This document shows, in pieces, positions 31,860-42,683 of a stretch of DNA of 64,000 nucleotides. The position numbers and the translations under genes were made by a program. The DNA is from Gautieria morchelliformis (Eukaryota > Basidiomycota > Agaricomycetes > Gomphales > Gomphaceae): contig WHVA01000424.1 in assembly GCA_015179125.1 (NCBI GenBank), forward strand, positions 1-64,000, given 5' to 3'. Numbering within the stretch: position 1 is the stretch's first letter; each line of letters opens with the position of its first letter. Below the pieces are notes generated by a model that was not told where the DNA came from, made no database searches, and saw only the letters and a list, made by a program, of their open reading frames with translations.

Positions 31860-32860
31860 GCATAGCCTTTCGCTGTGTCTACTAGACCATTCCATGAAAT
31901 AGCCAAGTACAAGGGATGTGATGAGGTGGGTATCGGCAAATTCTTCTCCAGCGAGCCTTTAGCGTCAGATCCTAAGAACCACTGCATGCCATTACTTGAT
32001 GTCCTCAAGGTTCCAGAGTATGAAGGAATGTTTCTTGTCATGTCTATTCTCCGGCCTTTCAATCAACCCAAAATTTGGACATTCGGAGAAGCTATCGAAT
32101 TCTTCCGTCAAGTCTTTGAAGTGGGTGCTTGTATATCATTCATGCAGACCCATGTCAACAAGTATCATGTTTTCAGGGAATCCAATTTATGCATAAACAC
32201 CATTATGCTCATCGGTAGGCTCTCGGTAGTATACAGATGGTGCAGGTAATAAAACATATGCCAAGTGATTGCACAGGAAGGAATATCATGATGGACACCA
32301 GAAAACCTTTTCCCAATGGATTTCATCCTATTGATATTGACTTCAACTACAAATGCGATTGTTTTGCAAGGCATTGGACTTGAACAGAACGTCCAGAAAA
32401 ATACCTTCTAATCGATTTTGGTCTCTCCAGATTCTACGATCCCAAGCATGCCCGCCACTGGATCTTCCTGTTCATGGTATTGAAGAACTGCATCCGAGAG
32501 TTCAAGCAGACAAATATAATGAACTCTCCAATCTGTTCGTGACTGATATTTGCTATGTTGGTAATATGATAAAGGTCGAATTTGTGGATGTACATATGTG
32601 TACTCTTTGCTCTTAATCCATTCTCACTGAAACATTATCAGTAGGTTAGGTTTGGATTTGATTTCAAGGTACCATTTATTACAGACATGGCACAAGAAGA
32701 GCCATCAAAGTGATCTGTTTTGAGACCATCTATTGCTCCCTCAGTTTCAAGCTGCTATGCATGTGTATAGTGGCATGAGAGGAAGATGAGGCGCTTCTGC
32801 ACTTTATAATTTCTTGCATTTCTTCTGACGCATGCTGACCAATGATGGGGTGATTGGCAG
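31860..32860 (+). pseudogene. Basidiomycete protein-kinase-like gene, decayed
   Basis: Coding blocks: IGKFFSSEPLASDPKNHC, LVMSILRPFNQP and FGEAIEFFRQVFE; intron 32121-32176; GIQFMHKHHYAHR; intron 32215-32265; DCTGRNIMMD; then IDFGLSRFYDP. These give the HRD(C..)N catalytic loop and the DFG motif in correct order, and the introns are GT-AG and 56 and 51 bp. Later blocks are LFVTDICYVGNMIK and VPFITDMAQEEPSK. TGA stops at 32381 and 32711 stand at expected arginines, and a one-base shift lies near 32447. The N-terminus upstream of 31860 is unclear. The family is abundant in Agaricomycetes; substrate unknown. Confidence 0.78.
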
Positions 32861-33091
32861 AGCAGTGGGGATGGCAAGGGGTGTGTCAGAAACTCATGCA
32901 AGCTGTGGGAAGAATGCCTGCCAAGGACGGGAGAGGAGCAGATCAGGGGATATTGTGAAACTCACATCCTGCGGAAAGAATGCTGATGAAGGACACCAGT
33001 GATAATTGGGGGAATGGAAATGATGAGGGCAGAGTCAGAAAATTACATCCTATGATGAAGACAGAATGCGCAGGTTAGCGGGGTGATGTTA
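32861..33091. other. Short degenerate repeats, no gene
   Basis: The segment contains three loosely similar units with GAAGAATGC or GAAAGAATGC and GAAACTCA motifs spaced by roughly 70-80 bp. No coding frame is supported. It separates the kinase remnant from the solo LTR. Confidence 0.35.
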
Positions 33092-33096
33092 CATAG

Positions 33097-33646
33097 TGTA
33101 AGAACCCGGCCTTTGGCCGGTTACTTACCGGTATAACTTTCTTCCAAGCCCGAGCCTTGTGATACTCGTGCCCGAGTACATATGATTCTTATCCTGCGCC
33201 CGGGCCCGAGCTAGAGCTAGAGCTCATATCCGACCTTGATCCCATGCCCGTATCCCCTTAGTTACTGATTCTGCTCCATCACGCATCATTCATATATTAC
33301 CTCGCCCTGACCTCGCCCTGATCTCCACTAATATGTTCACCCCTGACTCATACCCTCGCCCCGTATATAAACCCTCCTGTATGGATTCCTACTCCTCAGT
33401 CTGAAAATCAACTATCGTATAACTTCGATTCCTAGCTAGTTTCTAAGCCTCGCCTCTTAAGCCAAACCTCGCCTCTTATTCGTTTGCCTCCGAAGTTGGG
33501 ACTCGTGCGTAGGGTCGGCGCAGCACATAAGCTGAAGCCTAGTCTCTCTCTGACTTCCCCATCCAAACCTCGCCCCGTACCCTCGGACCGTACCTCGGGT
33601 TTCGCTCCCAACCTCGGTCAACCTTGCGACGGATCGTATCGTAACA
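33097..33646 (+). repeat. Solo LTR, 550 bp, perfect CATAG duplication
   Basis: It starts TGTAAGAACCCGG and ends GTATCGTAACA, flanked by CATAG at 33092-33096 and 33647-33651. A TATA-like GTATATAAACC lies at about 33363. The 3' part (agcacataagctgaagcc...cgtaaca) resembles the TGTTACGACC family at 26231, so the two are probably related Gypsy LTRs. Confidence 0.9.
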
Positions 33647-33784
33647 CATAGCAGCCAAGACATGACCTCACGCCCTGTCAAGTTTGCATTCACAATGCAT
33701 CCAGATGATCAGATAATACTATCCAAAACAAATAGCTCAGTCTGTAATCAAATATATCATATATCATGCTCGACACGCAAGCCT

Positions 33785-33960
33785 GCAACGTATCGTCTAC
33801 AGGGAAGCGGTGTTTAGTGGACTGTGTTGGTTCATGTAAAGGTGAAGGAAATGACTGACCTCCTACCAACAGGCCTACCGTCTACAGGGAAGCAGCGTTT
33901 AGGGGTTTGGATTGGTCATGTAAAAGTGAAGGCATGCCTGACCTCCTACCAACAAGCATA
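33785..33960. repeat. Two tandem units of about 85 bp
   Basis: The units start at GTCTACAGGGAAGCGG (about 33793) and GTCTACAGGGAAGCAG (about 33881) and both end with CTGACCTCCTACCAACA. They differ by scattered substitutions and small indels. Function unknown. Confidence 0.7.
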
Positions 33961-35213
33961 GCCATGATACAACAGGTGAACGTAACGTGGCAGGAACACA
34001 GGATTGGATGGGGATGATACTCTCATCGTCGATGTGCCCAGCACTGAGTTTGGTGGAAAGGAGGGATGTGCCAAACTTTGAAAAGAAATTACTGTGGGCT
34101 TTCCCTTTTTTTAGCAGTCATTGGAGGCTTGGGGCTTGTGCTGTGTGTGGTGGCTGCATTTGGCTTATTGGTTGAAGCGCATGGTGCTGGTGGCGCCTGT
34201 AAAGACAGTGGTCTTGCCGGGTCATAGAGGGACATGCTGGCGGGGAGGAGCCATTTACAGGTGGATTCGTACTGGACGATTCCAGAGTGGATGGGCGTGG
34301 ACAATTTCGAGTCCTTGATAGGATTTTCAGGAGTCCCTGGGGATTTGAGGGCCGTGGTCCTATGAGGGACTGCGACTGAAACGCGATGTGGAGCTCTGGA
34401 GGATATATGCAAGTTGGAAAAGTTGGGAGAGGAGATGGGCAATGCTGGATGGACAGGAGTCGCGCGGGAGATCTAGTAGCAGACATTTGCAGGAGGACGT
34501 ATATGGGATGGTATCTCGACACTGGATGCTGGAACGAGTCGACCACTGTGTCGTTGGTGTGCGGGACATGGCGGCACGTGTGAACGTGTGTCGTCGGATG
34601 AAGAATGGCGAGGCTGGGCTAATGGCCGCGTAAGGGAAGCGAGATTGTGGGATAGAAAGTGCTGAGATGCGCATGCCGTGGCATACCGCGTCGACTACGG
34701 ATCCACAAAGGTGCCTTACGAGACTTCCTTGGACCGTGCACGGAGCTCAGTGCATCACAACCACAGAGACATGAAGGTATGGGCCAGCTGCGCGTACGAA
34801 GATGGACATGGAGAGTATAGCCATGTCCTTGCCGTCTATTCTTGATGCTCGGATGAGGAGGACCTGAGTGTGTTGTGATCGTCTGAGGGTCATGGCATGG
34901 CTGGAAACTCGAATCCTTTCACAGCAGCTAGTTTCCTCTTGCTGCCATGGTGAGCCGCACATGCTACGCTCAGTTTTAACTAATGCACATGCATCAGACA
35001 CTCGGACAAAACACAGGAACGGTTCTTTCACATAACTGGGTCAATCATAGCAGGTCTAGTAGGCTTCATAATCGCTATTTTGACACAACAGATAGCAGCT
35101 CACTATGTGTCCCTGTAGGTGCAATACATCTACATAGATGCATAATACATCGTTCCATGCTTCCTCGTGGCCCAGGCATACGGCGGTATGTGTCGTGAAT
35201 GTTGCAACATAAC
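33961..35213. other. Unassigned sequence
   Basis: Both strands have open frames of 60-140 codons around 34100-34680, but none has a recognisable motif. The minus-strand stretch 35031-34747 has moderately protein-like composition with possible splice sites and might be an exon of an unidentified gene. No repeat boundary was found. Confidence 0.35.
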
Positions 35214-35291
35214 TATTTTGGCTGCCAAAGGAGTCACGGACTCCAGCGAGTGTCCTGTATTTGTTATGGACGAAGCTGACAAGCTGTTGGG
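35214..35291 (+). pseudogene. DEAD-box helicase fragment (DDX6/Dhh1-like)
   Basis: About 26 codons read AAKGVTDSSECPVFVMDEADKLL, that is, the Walker B/DEAD motif with the flanking SKGV...C...VMDEADKLLS context typical of the DDX6/Dhh1 family of mRNA-decay helicases. The match breaks on both sides; a GGGTAAAA donor-like sequence follows. Only this exon-sized piece is visible, so it is a captured or residual fragment. Identification rests on one short block. Confidence 0.5.
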
Positions 35292-35464
35292 GGTAAAAAG
35301 TGTAACAAGGAATGCAAAAGATGTTAAGAGAATACATGGCATGCCTTTATGAAAGAATGGTGGGAGATCAGTATTAGTGGAATTGGAATTTGGAAATAAT
35401 GAGTTTGCACAGACTTGAACTCGTGGAGTCAAATTGCAAAATCGAAGTGCGACCAATCGGCCTA

Positions 35465-35540
35465 CGATAGGTGTATGTGCTAACATCTGGCATGTAATGT
35501 GCCAGATACTGTACTAGCCCGAGGAAACGCTGGAACTCAC
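35465..35540 (-). pseudogene. Gypsy-A RT scrap
   Basis: The minus strand reads FQRFLGLVQYLAHYMPDVST, identical in wording to the RT/RNase H connection of Gypsy-A copies 1 and 2. Only about 75 bp survive. It lies just upstream of the nested LTR pair. Confidence 0.8.
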
Positions 35541-35571
35541 CACATTGTACTGTACATCGGGTTAACCCGTA

Positions 35572-37850
35572 TGTCATGACCTGTCCATTTCCCTTACCCC
35601 GCTGTCTCTACGTTCCCCCTCGTCATTCCCCCTGCATCTTCACCTGAGTTCGCCCCACCCTTCGACCACCCTTCCTCTACATTCACTCCATTCGCTGTTC
35701 GCCCCATTCTCCAAACGACTATTCGCTGCTTGCATATTTCGCTAGCAGGCACGCCATCAAATACAATCGATACCATTTACCCGGCATGATGGTTCATCAC
35801 TAACCCCATCACCTTCTCGATCCAACCCCTTTAGGTGATTCATATGGCCGTGATACATTCATGGGACGTCCTACCTGTAAGTCATGTGGGATCAACCCAG
35901 CAGACGAAGAGTCTGTGCAGGGTGGTGTATATGCGGGTGCCAAGACATGGTTTTGTACATAGGTGCCTTCGCCACCTTTACTCTCCGTCATTTCATGTTC
36001 ACCCTCCTCTCTCACTCTATTGTATGTTTATTCCATCTATTTTGTATCATGACTGCGCACCCCTGTCCAACCCTGACTCATGATGGCCTCTTTCCTATTT
36101 GCTGATACCTTATGAGCATTCGATATAAGTAGTTTACATTCGCATGTATATTCCCCAGTTCAATTATCATACGTCCATCTTGTGCAAACTTGACCTCGCT
36201 GTGACTATCATCTTGAGCCTTCTCCTGTAGATTTCTATCTTCAACCAGAAGAAGACTTAGGCATCACTGGTGAGTTCTCATACTTCATCTTTGTTACCTT
36301 AGCCTTCGAACTATTTGCTGTGCTGTTGGCGAAGGGCTCCGAAGGAGCATCTTCGCCGGCGAAGGGATTGTCGCCACTTAGACGACCCTTCCATGACACC
36401 TTGCACATTACATCGTCAAGTGCCACGGTGTCATGACGCGTTTATTTCCCATACTCAGATGCTCGGTTCTCCCACTTCCCACTCCACCTCTGTGTTCGCT
36501 TCGATCGCCCTTGCCGTATTCAGCGACTGATCTTTGCTGTTCACGCCATTCACCATGGCCACGCTGTCAAAGCATGATCGATGTCTTTGGACTGACTCGG
36601 TAGTCATCACTGGGCCTATCATCTCCCCTGCTCAACCCTCTTTCGATGGTGTTCCTATGATAGGATTGTCATGACTAGTGTATTTCCTGCACCTTGTTAT
36701 CCTCATTTCCCCTTTCACCACTCCTCCCCCGTGTTCGCTCAGCTTCGCCCCCCACTTCGACCACTCCTCCCCTATGTCATCTCCGTTCGCCCTTCCTCAC
36801 ATTTCACCGAACAACTATTCGCTGCTCTCATCATTCGCCAACAGGCACGCCATCAAAAATACGATCGACACCCCCTCCCCAGTATGATGGTTCGTCACTA
36901 CTCCTATCCGCTTCTCGATCCAACCCCTTTGGGTGTTCATGTGGCCAGGATGTGTTCACAGGACGTCCCTTCCATAGGTCGTGTGGGATCAACCCAGTGG
37001 ACAAAGAGTCCATGCAGGGTGGCATGTATGCAGGTCCCAAGACATGGCTTCGTACATAAGTGCCTCTGCCACCTTTACTCTCCGTCATTTCATGTTCGCA
37101 CTCCTCCTTCACTCTATTGTATGTTTATTTCATCTATGTTGTATCATGGCTGCGCACCCCTATTCAACCCTGACTCACGATTGCCTCTTTCCTAGTTGCT
37201 GATACCTTACGAGCATTCGATATAAGTAGTTTGCATTCACATGTATATCCCCTAGTTCAATTACCATACGTCGTCCATCTTGTGCAAACTTGACCTCACT
37301 GTGATTATCATCTTGAGCCTTCTCCTGGAGATTTCTATCTTCAACCAGAAGAGGACTTAGGCATCACTGGTGAGTTCTCATACTTCATCTTCGTTACCTT
37401 AGCCTTCGAACCATTTTCTGTGCTGTCGGTGAAGGGATTGTCACTACTTAGGCAGCCCTTCTGTGACACCTTGCACGTTACATCATCAAGTGCCACGGGC
37501 CTTTTCACTATGACTGTAGATAGGGCGAGCTCCGTTCGGGCAACCCTCTTACCTTGTGAACATTTGTTGGTTCACCTATTCGCCGAACGGCATATTTATT
37601 CGCACAAGTTATTTGGGCATTCACTGTGTTCACTAATACACGATATTAACGCCTAAAAACCAATCTTGACACACCGGCTACTTCGCTATGACTGTAGATC
37701 GGGTGAGCCCCGTTCGGGCAGCCCACTTATCTTCTGAACATTTATCGGTTCACCCTTTTCACCGAACGGCATACTTATTCACACAAGCTATTCGGGCATT
37801 CGCTGTGTTCACTAATACACGATATTAATGCCAAAAAACAAATCTTGACA
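35572..37850 (+). repeat. Outer solo long LTR with a nested copy
   Basis: It starts TGTCATGACCTG and ends CAAATCTTGACA, flanked by perfect CCGTA repeats (35567-35571 and 37851-37855). It is split at 36428/37672 by the inner LTR. Subtracting the inner element and its 5-bp duplication leaves 1031 bp, exactly the size of the copy at 29864-30894. No ORF. Confidence 0.93.
36429..37671 (+). repeat. Inner solo long LTR (1243 bp), nested
   Basis: It starts TGTCATGACGCG and ends CCAATCTTGACA. Flanks are CACGG (36424-36428) and CACCG (37672-37676), a 5-bp duplication with one mismatch. It belongs to the same long subfamily as 4516-5790 but lacks the GGCGAAGG hairpin (deleted near 37430), which explains the size difference of about 32 bp. 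It inserted into an older LTR of its own family. Confidence 0.92.
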
Positions 37851-37855
37851 CCGTA

Positions 37856-38692
37856 GTACTCTTCTGTATGGATAATGATGGCTGTTATCGTTGCAGCTGG
37901 CCATTATTGAAAAACTTGGCCAAATTGTTTTCCTATATCCGGCCACCACGATGGAGTATGCCTATTATAACTATTTGAACCACTCGTTCAGTAAGCCATC
38001 AAACATCTAGCAAGAGAAGCCTGTGTTTCTGCCAGGCGGGTCCACAAAGAACTTCGGAAACTCAACTACCTACACCAATGCACTGTGATATAGGGTCATC
38101 AGCCTAACAGCCTTTCCTTGGCTGGACATTGGACATTGAAAAGTAATCTTGCAACTGTGGCACTGCATCAGTCGAAACTCTGCTTTATGGACACTCGTTG
38201 GTCCCACCAGTGTCCCTTGCCAGCCTTGAAATAGATCCGGTTCTGGTCTTTCACCCTCATGAACCCAGCAGCTCTTGCACCACTCATTAGCATAAAATGT
38301 GGATTCATCATGAGTCCATAGAATCACTTGCTTTTCAGCAGGAAAGGTAGGCATTGCACAGGGTGGAATTGGTACATTATCATTTGTCCATGTCATCATT
38401 CGCTCCTTGAGTTTTGCCCATACTGGCAGGAATATCTCTTGATGATATTCCACAATGTCCTCACACTCATGCCCATCAATGTACATGCCAGTTGGCTGCA
38501 TGCCATATGGGTATTTCATGGCATGCATCCATCGCCATGCTGCATGTTCACTTGGGGTCTTCTTGAGCTTCAAACGAGCTTTGACTTCCAGAGTGCTAAG
38601 GTACCGGATGATATCCATTGCTGACAAGTACCTTTTTCCCAGCCCTTGCAGATGAAGATGAATATCTTCTGCAAGATCCTCATCATGCAGTC
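37856..38692 (-). pseudogene. Basidiomycete transposase-like remnant
   Basis: The minus strand is open from about 38692 to 38070. It reads KRYLSAMDIIRYL, then MQPTGMYIDGHECEDIVEY, EIFLPVWAKLKERMMTW and the striking WTHDESTFYAN, followed by GTLVGPTSVHKAEF. The GMYxDGHEREDVVxYR...THDESTFYAND pattern is one I know from a repeat-associated protein family widespread in mushroom genomes, probably DDE transposase-like; that assignment is from memory. From 38070 to 37856 the frame is broken (PKFFVDPPGRNTG is visible). No terminal repeats were found. Confidence 0.5.
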
Positions 38693-38721
38693 ATGACATG
38701 TTGTGACATCCATACAGACTG

Positions 38722-38866
38722 ACTTGCAACAAATCGAAGGAAAATAAGAGTAATTTACTTGCCTCTCTCAGTGAATTTAGTTGTCACTGAGAGAGGGGGG
38801 AAATGTGTCTTACTGTGCATATACTACCACCGGGCCCTGTAGCGCTCATGGCAGCGCGCGTTGAAA
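38722..38866 (-). repeat. Partial 0.5-kb LTR-like element
   Basis: The stretch from CAACAAATCGAAGG to the GCGCGTTG motif matches the middle of the 0.5-kb family, including the complete CTCTCTCAGTGA/TCACTGAGAGAG hairpin (about 38763-38797). Both ends are missing. It lies between the transposase-like remnant and the RAD51 fragment. Confidence 0.75.
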
Positions 38867-38887
38867 TGATGGATAACTAGAACTTAC

Positions 38888-39313
38888 CGAGTTGTTGAAG
38901 CATGTGCCATGATATTTCCCCCAATGGGTTTCTTCTCGTTGGCTGCATACATACCCCCTGATGCATCCGGTGAAGACATGACCTGGTTTGTGACTACGAC
39001 AGCCACGCCATACTGGAAGACAAGTGTTAAACTACGTCGGAATTGATATTTTAACTAGGTTAACCTCATATGCAAGTCTCAGCAGAGTGCATAGGAATTT
39101 TCCGAGATGGCCTTGACAGGTGGATAGCTCCCCGCAACCATTGAAATCCGTGCGATACAGGGCCGTGCAAGAGTCTACGATCAATAAGCAGAATCTGTCG
39201 AAGGAATTAGTAGGTGCTATTGGGAAAGGCATTTCAAGGCACCTTGACTCAGCCATCAGTGCGCTGGCAGTGACCAGGAGCTGGCTCTGGTGATCGGCAA
39301 TGTATGCACGGGG
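38888..39313 (-). pseudogene. RAD51: RAD51 recombinase fragment with introns
   Basis: Three exon pieces are in phase: 39313-39243 (ARAYIADHQSQLL...ALMAES), 39194-39065 (FCLLIVDSCTALYRTDFNG...) and 39012-38888 ([16 protein letters not shown]...[15 protein letters not shown]). They are separated by GT-AG introns of 48 and 52 bp. They cover the Walker B and L2 regions of the RecA core. At three positions where RAD51 has conserved arginine (GRGELSARQ, LGKFLR) this copy has cysteine, each explained by C-to-T at CpG. A GTAAGTT donor follows the last exon, but the next exon is absent. The 5' part is cut by Copia-2 at about 39313. It is a genomic, not processed, fragment and cannot make a recombinase. 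Confidence 0.87.
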
Positions 39314-40772
39314 CTGGTTGATTGTCTGAATAAACTTGGATGGGTCTGTTCAGTGGTTGGAATACTTCAGAAATAAAATGGCGCATCCAAAGAGCTTCTT
39401 TGCCTGCATGGGTCAGGGTGACGAATTTGGCTTCAGTTGATGAGAGGGCTACTATTGATTGTTTCTGGAAACTCCATGAAACAGTGCCCCCATCAATCTG
39501 AAATAAATATGCTGAATACGAACACCTATGACTCTGTGAACCCCAATCCGCATCTGAGTACCCCATCAAGCCATCTTGATTTCTTCCAAGTGTCAATATG
39601 TAATGCTTTGTGCCTTTCAGATATTTGAAGACATGTTTGACTGCATTCCAATGTGTGCCACCTGGATTCTCGAGAAATTGTGAGAGCAATGACACCGCAA
39701 ACGCAATGTCAGGTCAAGTGGCTACAGCTGCCCACATGAGTGATCCTATAGCTTGCCTATATGGGAATTTCGACATGGCTTTCTTGCCTTTCTCTGTAGA
39801 GGGACATTGGTCTTTAGATGATTTAATGGCTGGATCAAGAGGCATAGCATAAGTCTTTGCATCTTCGAGATAGAATTTTTTGATGATTTTCTTGATGTAT
39901 GCGGGTTGTGAAATTGCAATGGTTTTCTTTTGCCAGTCCCTTTCGATTTTGAGGTTCAATAACCAATGAATCTCACCTAGATCTTTCATACTGAAGACCT
40001 GAGCAAGATCTCTTTTGACTTCGTCCAGGACTGACTGATTCTCAGCTGTGATGGTGAGATCATCCACAGCTGTTGCAATGATCACATGCCCCTTTCCACC
40101 ATGTCTATAAAAGACAGCCCCATCTGTGGCTGACGTGGTGAATCCTAACTTGTGGAATTCACTACTTAGATGTTTGTACCATTCTCTTCCAGATTGTTTG
40201 AGGCCGTAAAGTGCTTTCTTCAAAAGGTGCACTTCGTCTTTGTTTCCAGACTCATATCTATACGGCTGCTTCATGTAAATAGGTTCAGGCAATGTAGCAT
40301 TGAGGTATGCATAGTCCACATCCATTTGATGAATAGGCCAGTCGTTCCTAGCAGCAATGGCACATATAATCCGTAGGGAGGATAACCGAGCAACAGGTGA
40401 GTATGTCTCATCATAGTCAACTCCAAAGTTCTGTGTGAAGCCTTGGGCGACCATTCTCAATTTAGGCATGATTGGTTTCCCTTCTGGATTACGCTTCCAA
40501 AGGTAGAGCCATTTATTACCGACAATATTGGCTCCAGGAGGTGGTTTAGCTCGGTCCCACACTCCCTTGTCAATTAGGGCCTCATACTGTTTGTCCATTG
40601 ATTTCTTCCACATAGGATTATTCAGAGCTTTGTCTGCATTGCTAGGTTCAACTTGATTCAAATCCGGCGCCTTATTATTATCTTGACCGTCGGCTGGAAA
40701 TGCACTGATGGCAAACTCATAGCTACTGATGCCATCAATCTCGGAGGATAATTCTTGGTGGAATAGATTTCC
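39314..40772 (-). mobile_element. Copia-2 RT/RNase H fragment
   Basis: The minus strand reads RVT_2 reverse transcriptase (VGNKWLYLWKRNPEG, FGVDYDETYSPVARL, QMDVDYAYLNATL, LYGLKQSGREWY, catalytic TAVDD in place of YVDD) then, after a TGA at 39714 in AT-PDIAF (normally arginine), RNase H (GYSDADWGS, SWSFQKQSIVALSSTEAKF, VYSDNQ). It is cut at about 39313 by the RAD51 fragment and at about 40772 by Gypsy-B. No LTR. It is distinct from Copia-1 and Copia-3. Confidence 0.85.
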
Positions 40773-42480
40773 TTCTGGGCCGCTGGAACATAGGTTCAGT
40801 TGTCAAGCTGAAGGAAGCCCTCGGGGTCTGTGGTCCATCTCGGGTCATTAACCAAGCCGAGGTGCAACTTGGCTATGGGGTCCGAGGAAAGGTTCGCTAG
40901 GATGTCAGCTCGGATCTGCCCGGTATCAAGCAGCAAAGCAGCTCGGAGTATGACGGCAGTGAGGTTAGTACCTCTAAGGGAAAATGCCAACTGGTGTTGA
41001 GTAAACACTGGTCGTAGGTTCTGCGGGTTTATGGTGGCATAGTCACTATTCCCCTCTTTAAGGTAGACGTCCCATCGTCTAGTGAGAGAGTCAGGCTTCG
41101 TTCTGAGGTGGCCAGGGCAGAAACAGATGGTGAGGTTGAATTGAGAGAGGCATTCTGACCAACGAGCTTGTCGACAGGTCAAGAGCTTCGTTGTTGAAAA
41201 GTATTCGAGGTTCTTGTGATCCGTTATAATGTTGACAGGGTCACCAGAACCCTCGAGGTAGTGTTACCAGCGTTGAAAGACTTCAAAGATCGCCAGGAGC
41301 TCCTTGTCGTGAACATCATAGTTGAGCTCGGTAGAGGTGAACATGAGGGAGTGGAAAGAGACGGGATGAAGTTCACCTTCTGAGGTTCACAATGATAAGA
41401 TCGCTGCTAGGGCGTAATCTGAAGCATCAGTCTCTACCATTAGTGGCAGGTCAGGAATCCAGTGAGTAAGGATAGGAGCAGTGGTGAACGCCTTTTTCAA
41501 CAAGTTGAAGGCTTGTCAACAATCCTTGGAAAATTTCCAAGGGGTACCCTTGTGGGTAAGTTGGGTTAAGGGAATGGTGATGTCGGAGTAGTTGTGAATA
41601 AAACGACGGTAGAAATTAGCGAAACCAAGGAAGGATTGGATGTTGCAAACTTTGCGAGGTTCAGGCCAGTCTTGAATGACCTTTACCTTATCGTCTGCCA
41701 TAGTGAGGCCCTCAGGAGAGAGAATGTAGCCGAGGAATTCGACTGAGTCACAATGAAACTCGCACTTATCCTCCTTTGCAAAGAGGTTGTTGAGCCGTAG
41801 TCGTCGCAGGACTGCCTTGACATGTTCAATATGTTTGGAGGGGTCACTAGAATAGATTAGAATGTCATCCAAGTATACCACCACACAGACATCCAAAAGG
41901 TTGGTGAAAATTTCGTTCATGAATCTCTGGAAAGCAGCAGGGCCATTAGTGAGACCAAATGGCATAACCAACCATTCAAAGGATCCATAGCGAGTCCTGA
42001 AGGCAGTTTTGCATTCGTCACCCTCAGCCACTCATACGAGGTGGTAAGCATGATGAAGGTCAATCTTCGTATAGATGTGAGCGTTCTTTGGAGCATCAAG
42101 TCAGCAATCAATGGCAATGGATACCAATCTTTCTTCGAAATTTTGTTTAAACCTCGGAAGTTGACACACAACCGAAGTGAGCCATCCTTTTTGCGCACAA
42201 ACAATACTGGTGCACCATGAGGCGAGCGTGACAGTCGGATGAAACCGATGTTCAAATGCTTGTCAATAAACTTGCGGAGTGCCTTGAGTTTCCTAGACCT
42301 CATCATTGAGCAAACGAAAACCAGTAGAAAACAGGGTGATACTCACTTGAACTCCTGCCGCATCGACCAACCACTGCTCCACATCCCCACGTGACTCTCC
42401 CCAAAGCTCTGGCCTAACCTTCAACACTGTCTGTGATCAATCGAGCAGGACTGAGTACCCAGGTGTCGTCATAGGGGCAG
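40773..42480 (-). mobile_element. Gypsy-B RT/RNase H fragment
   Basis: From 42306: [69 protein letters not shown], catalytic YLDD (about 41880), [16 protein letters not shown], then [12 protein letters not shown] and the RNase H tail to LQLDN-TYVP, with TGA at 40796 where arginine is expected. It is a Tf1/MarY-type Gypsy, different from Gypsy-A. Integrase is missing. Upstream of 42310 a short LKVRPELWGESRGDVEQWL coding piece remains. Confidence 0.85.
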
Positions 42481-42671
42481 TGCACTTGGCTTGGGTGCTT
42501 AGATGGGTTCCATAGCCACGTTCCCGCCGTGTTTTTAAACAAAAAGAGAAGTCATGCATGGACCACGCAGCTAGGCAGGGCCCAGACCTCAGAGATCCCA
42601 TCGGGGGACCCATTACGTCTTTAACGGTTCCGACCCACCATAGGATGCAGCGTCGTTGGACTCCGAAGCTA

Positions 42672-42683
42672 GGAGGGGGGTAC
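42672..42683 (+). other. Polypurine tract before a long LTR
   Basis: The sequence AGGAGGGGGGTA lies immediately upstream of TGTCATGACC, exactly where a plus-strand primer should be. It suggests that 42684-44114 is a 3' LTR with a sliver (about 42540-42683) of its own internal region, making it the only copy of this LTR family in the window with element sequence attached. Confidence 0.6.

Noticed and set aside
34118..34674. Ser/Pro-rich minus-strand frames and a plus-strand frame
   Set aside because: No family features on either strand, and neither can be preferred.
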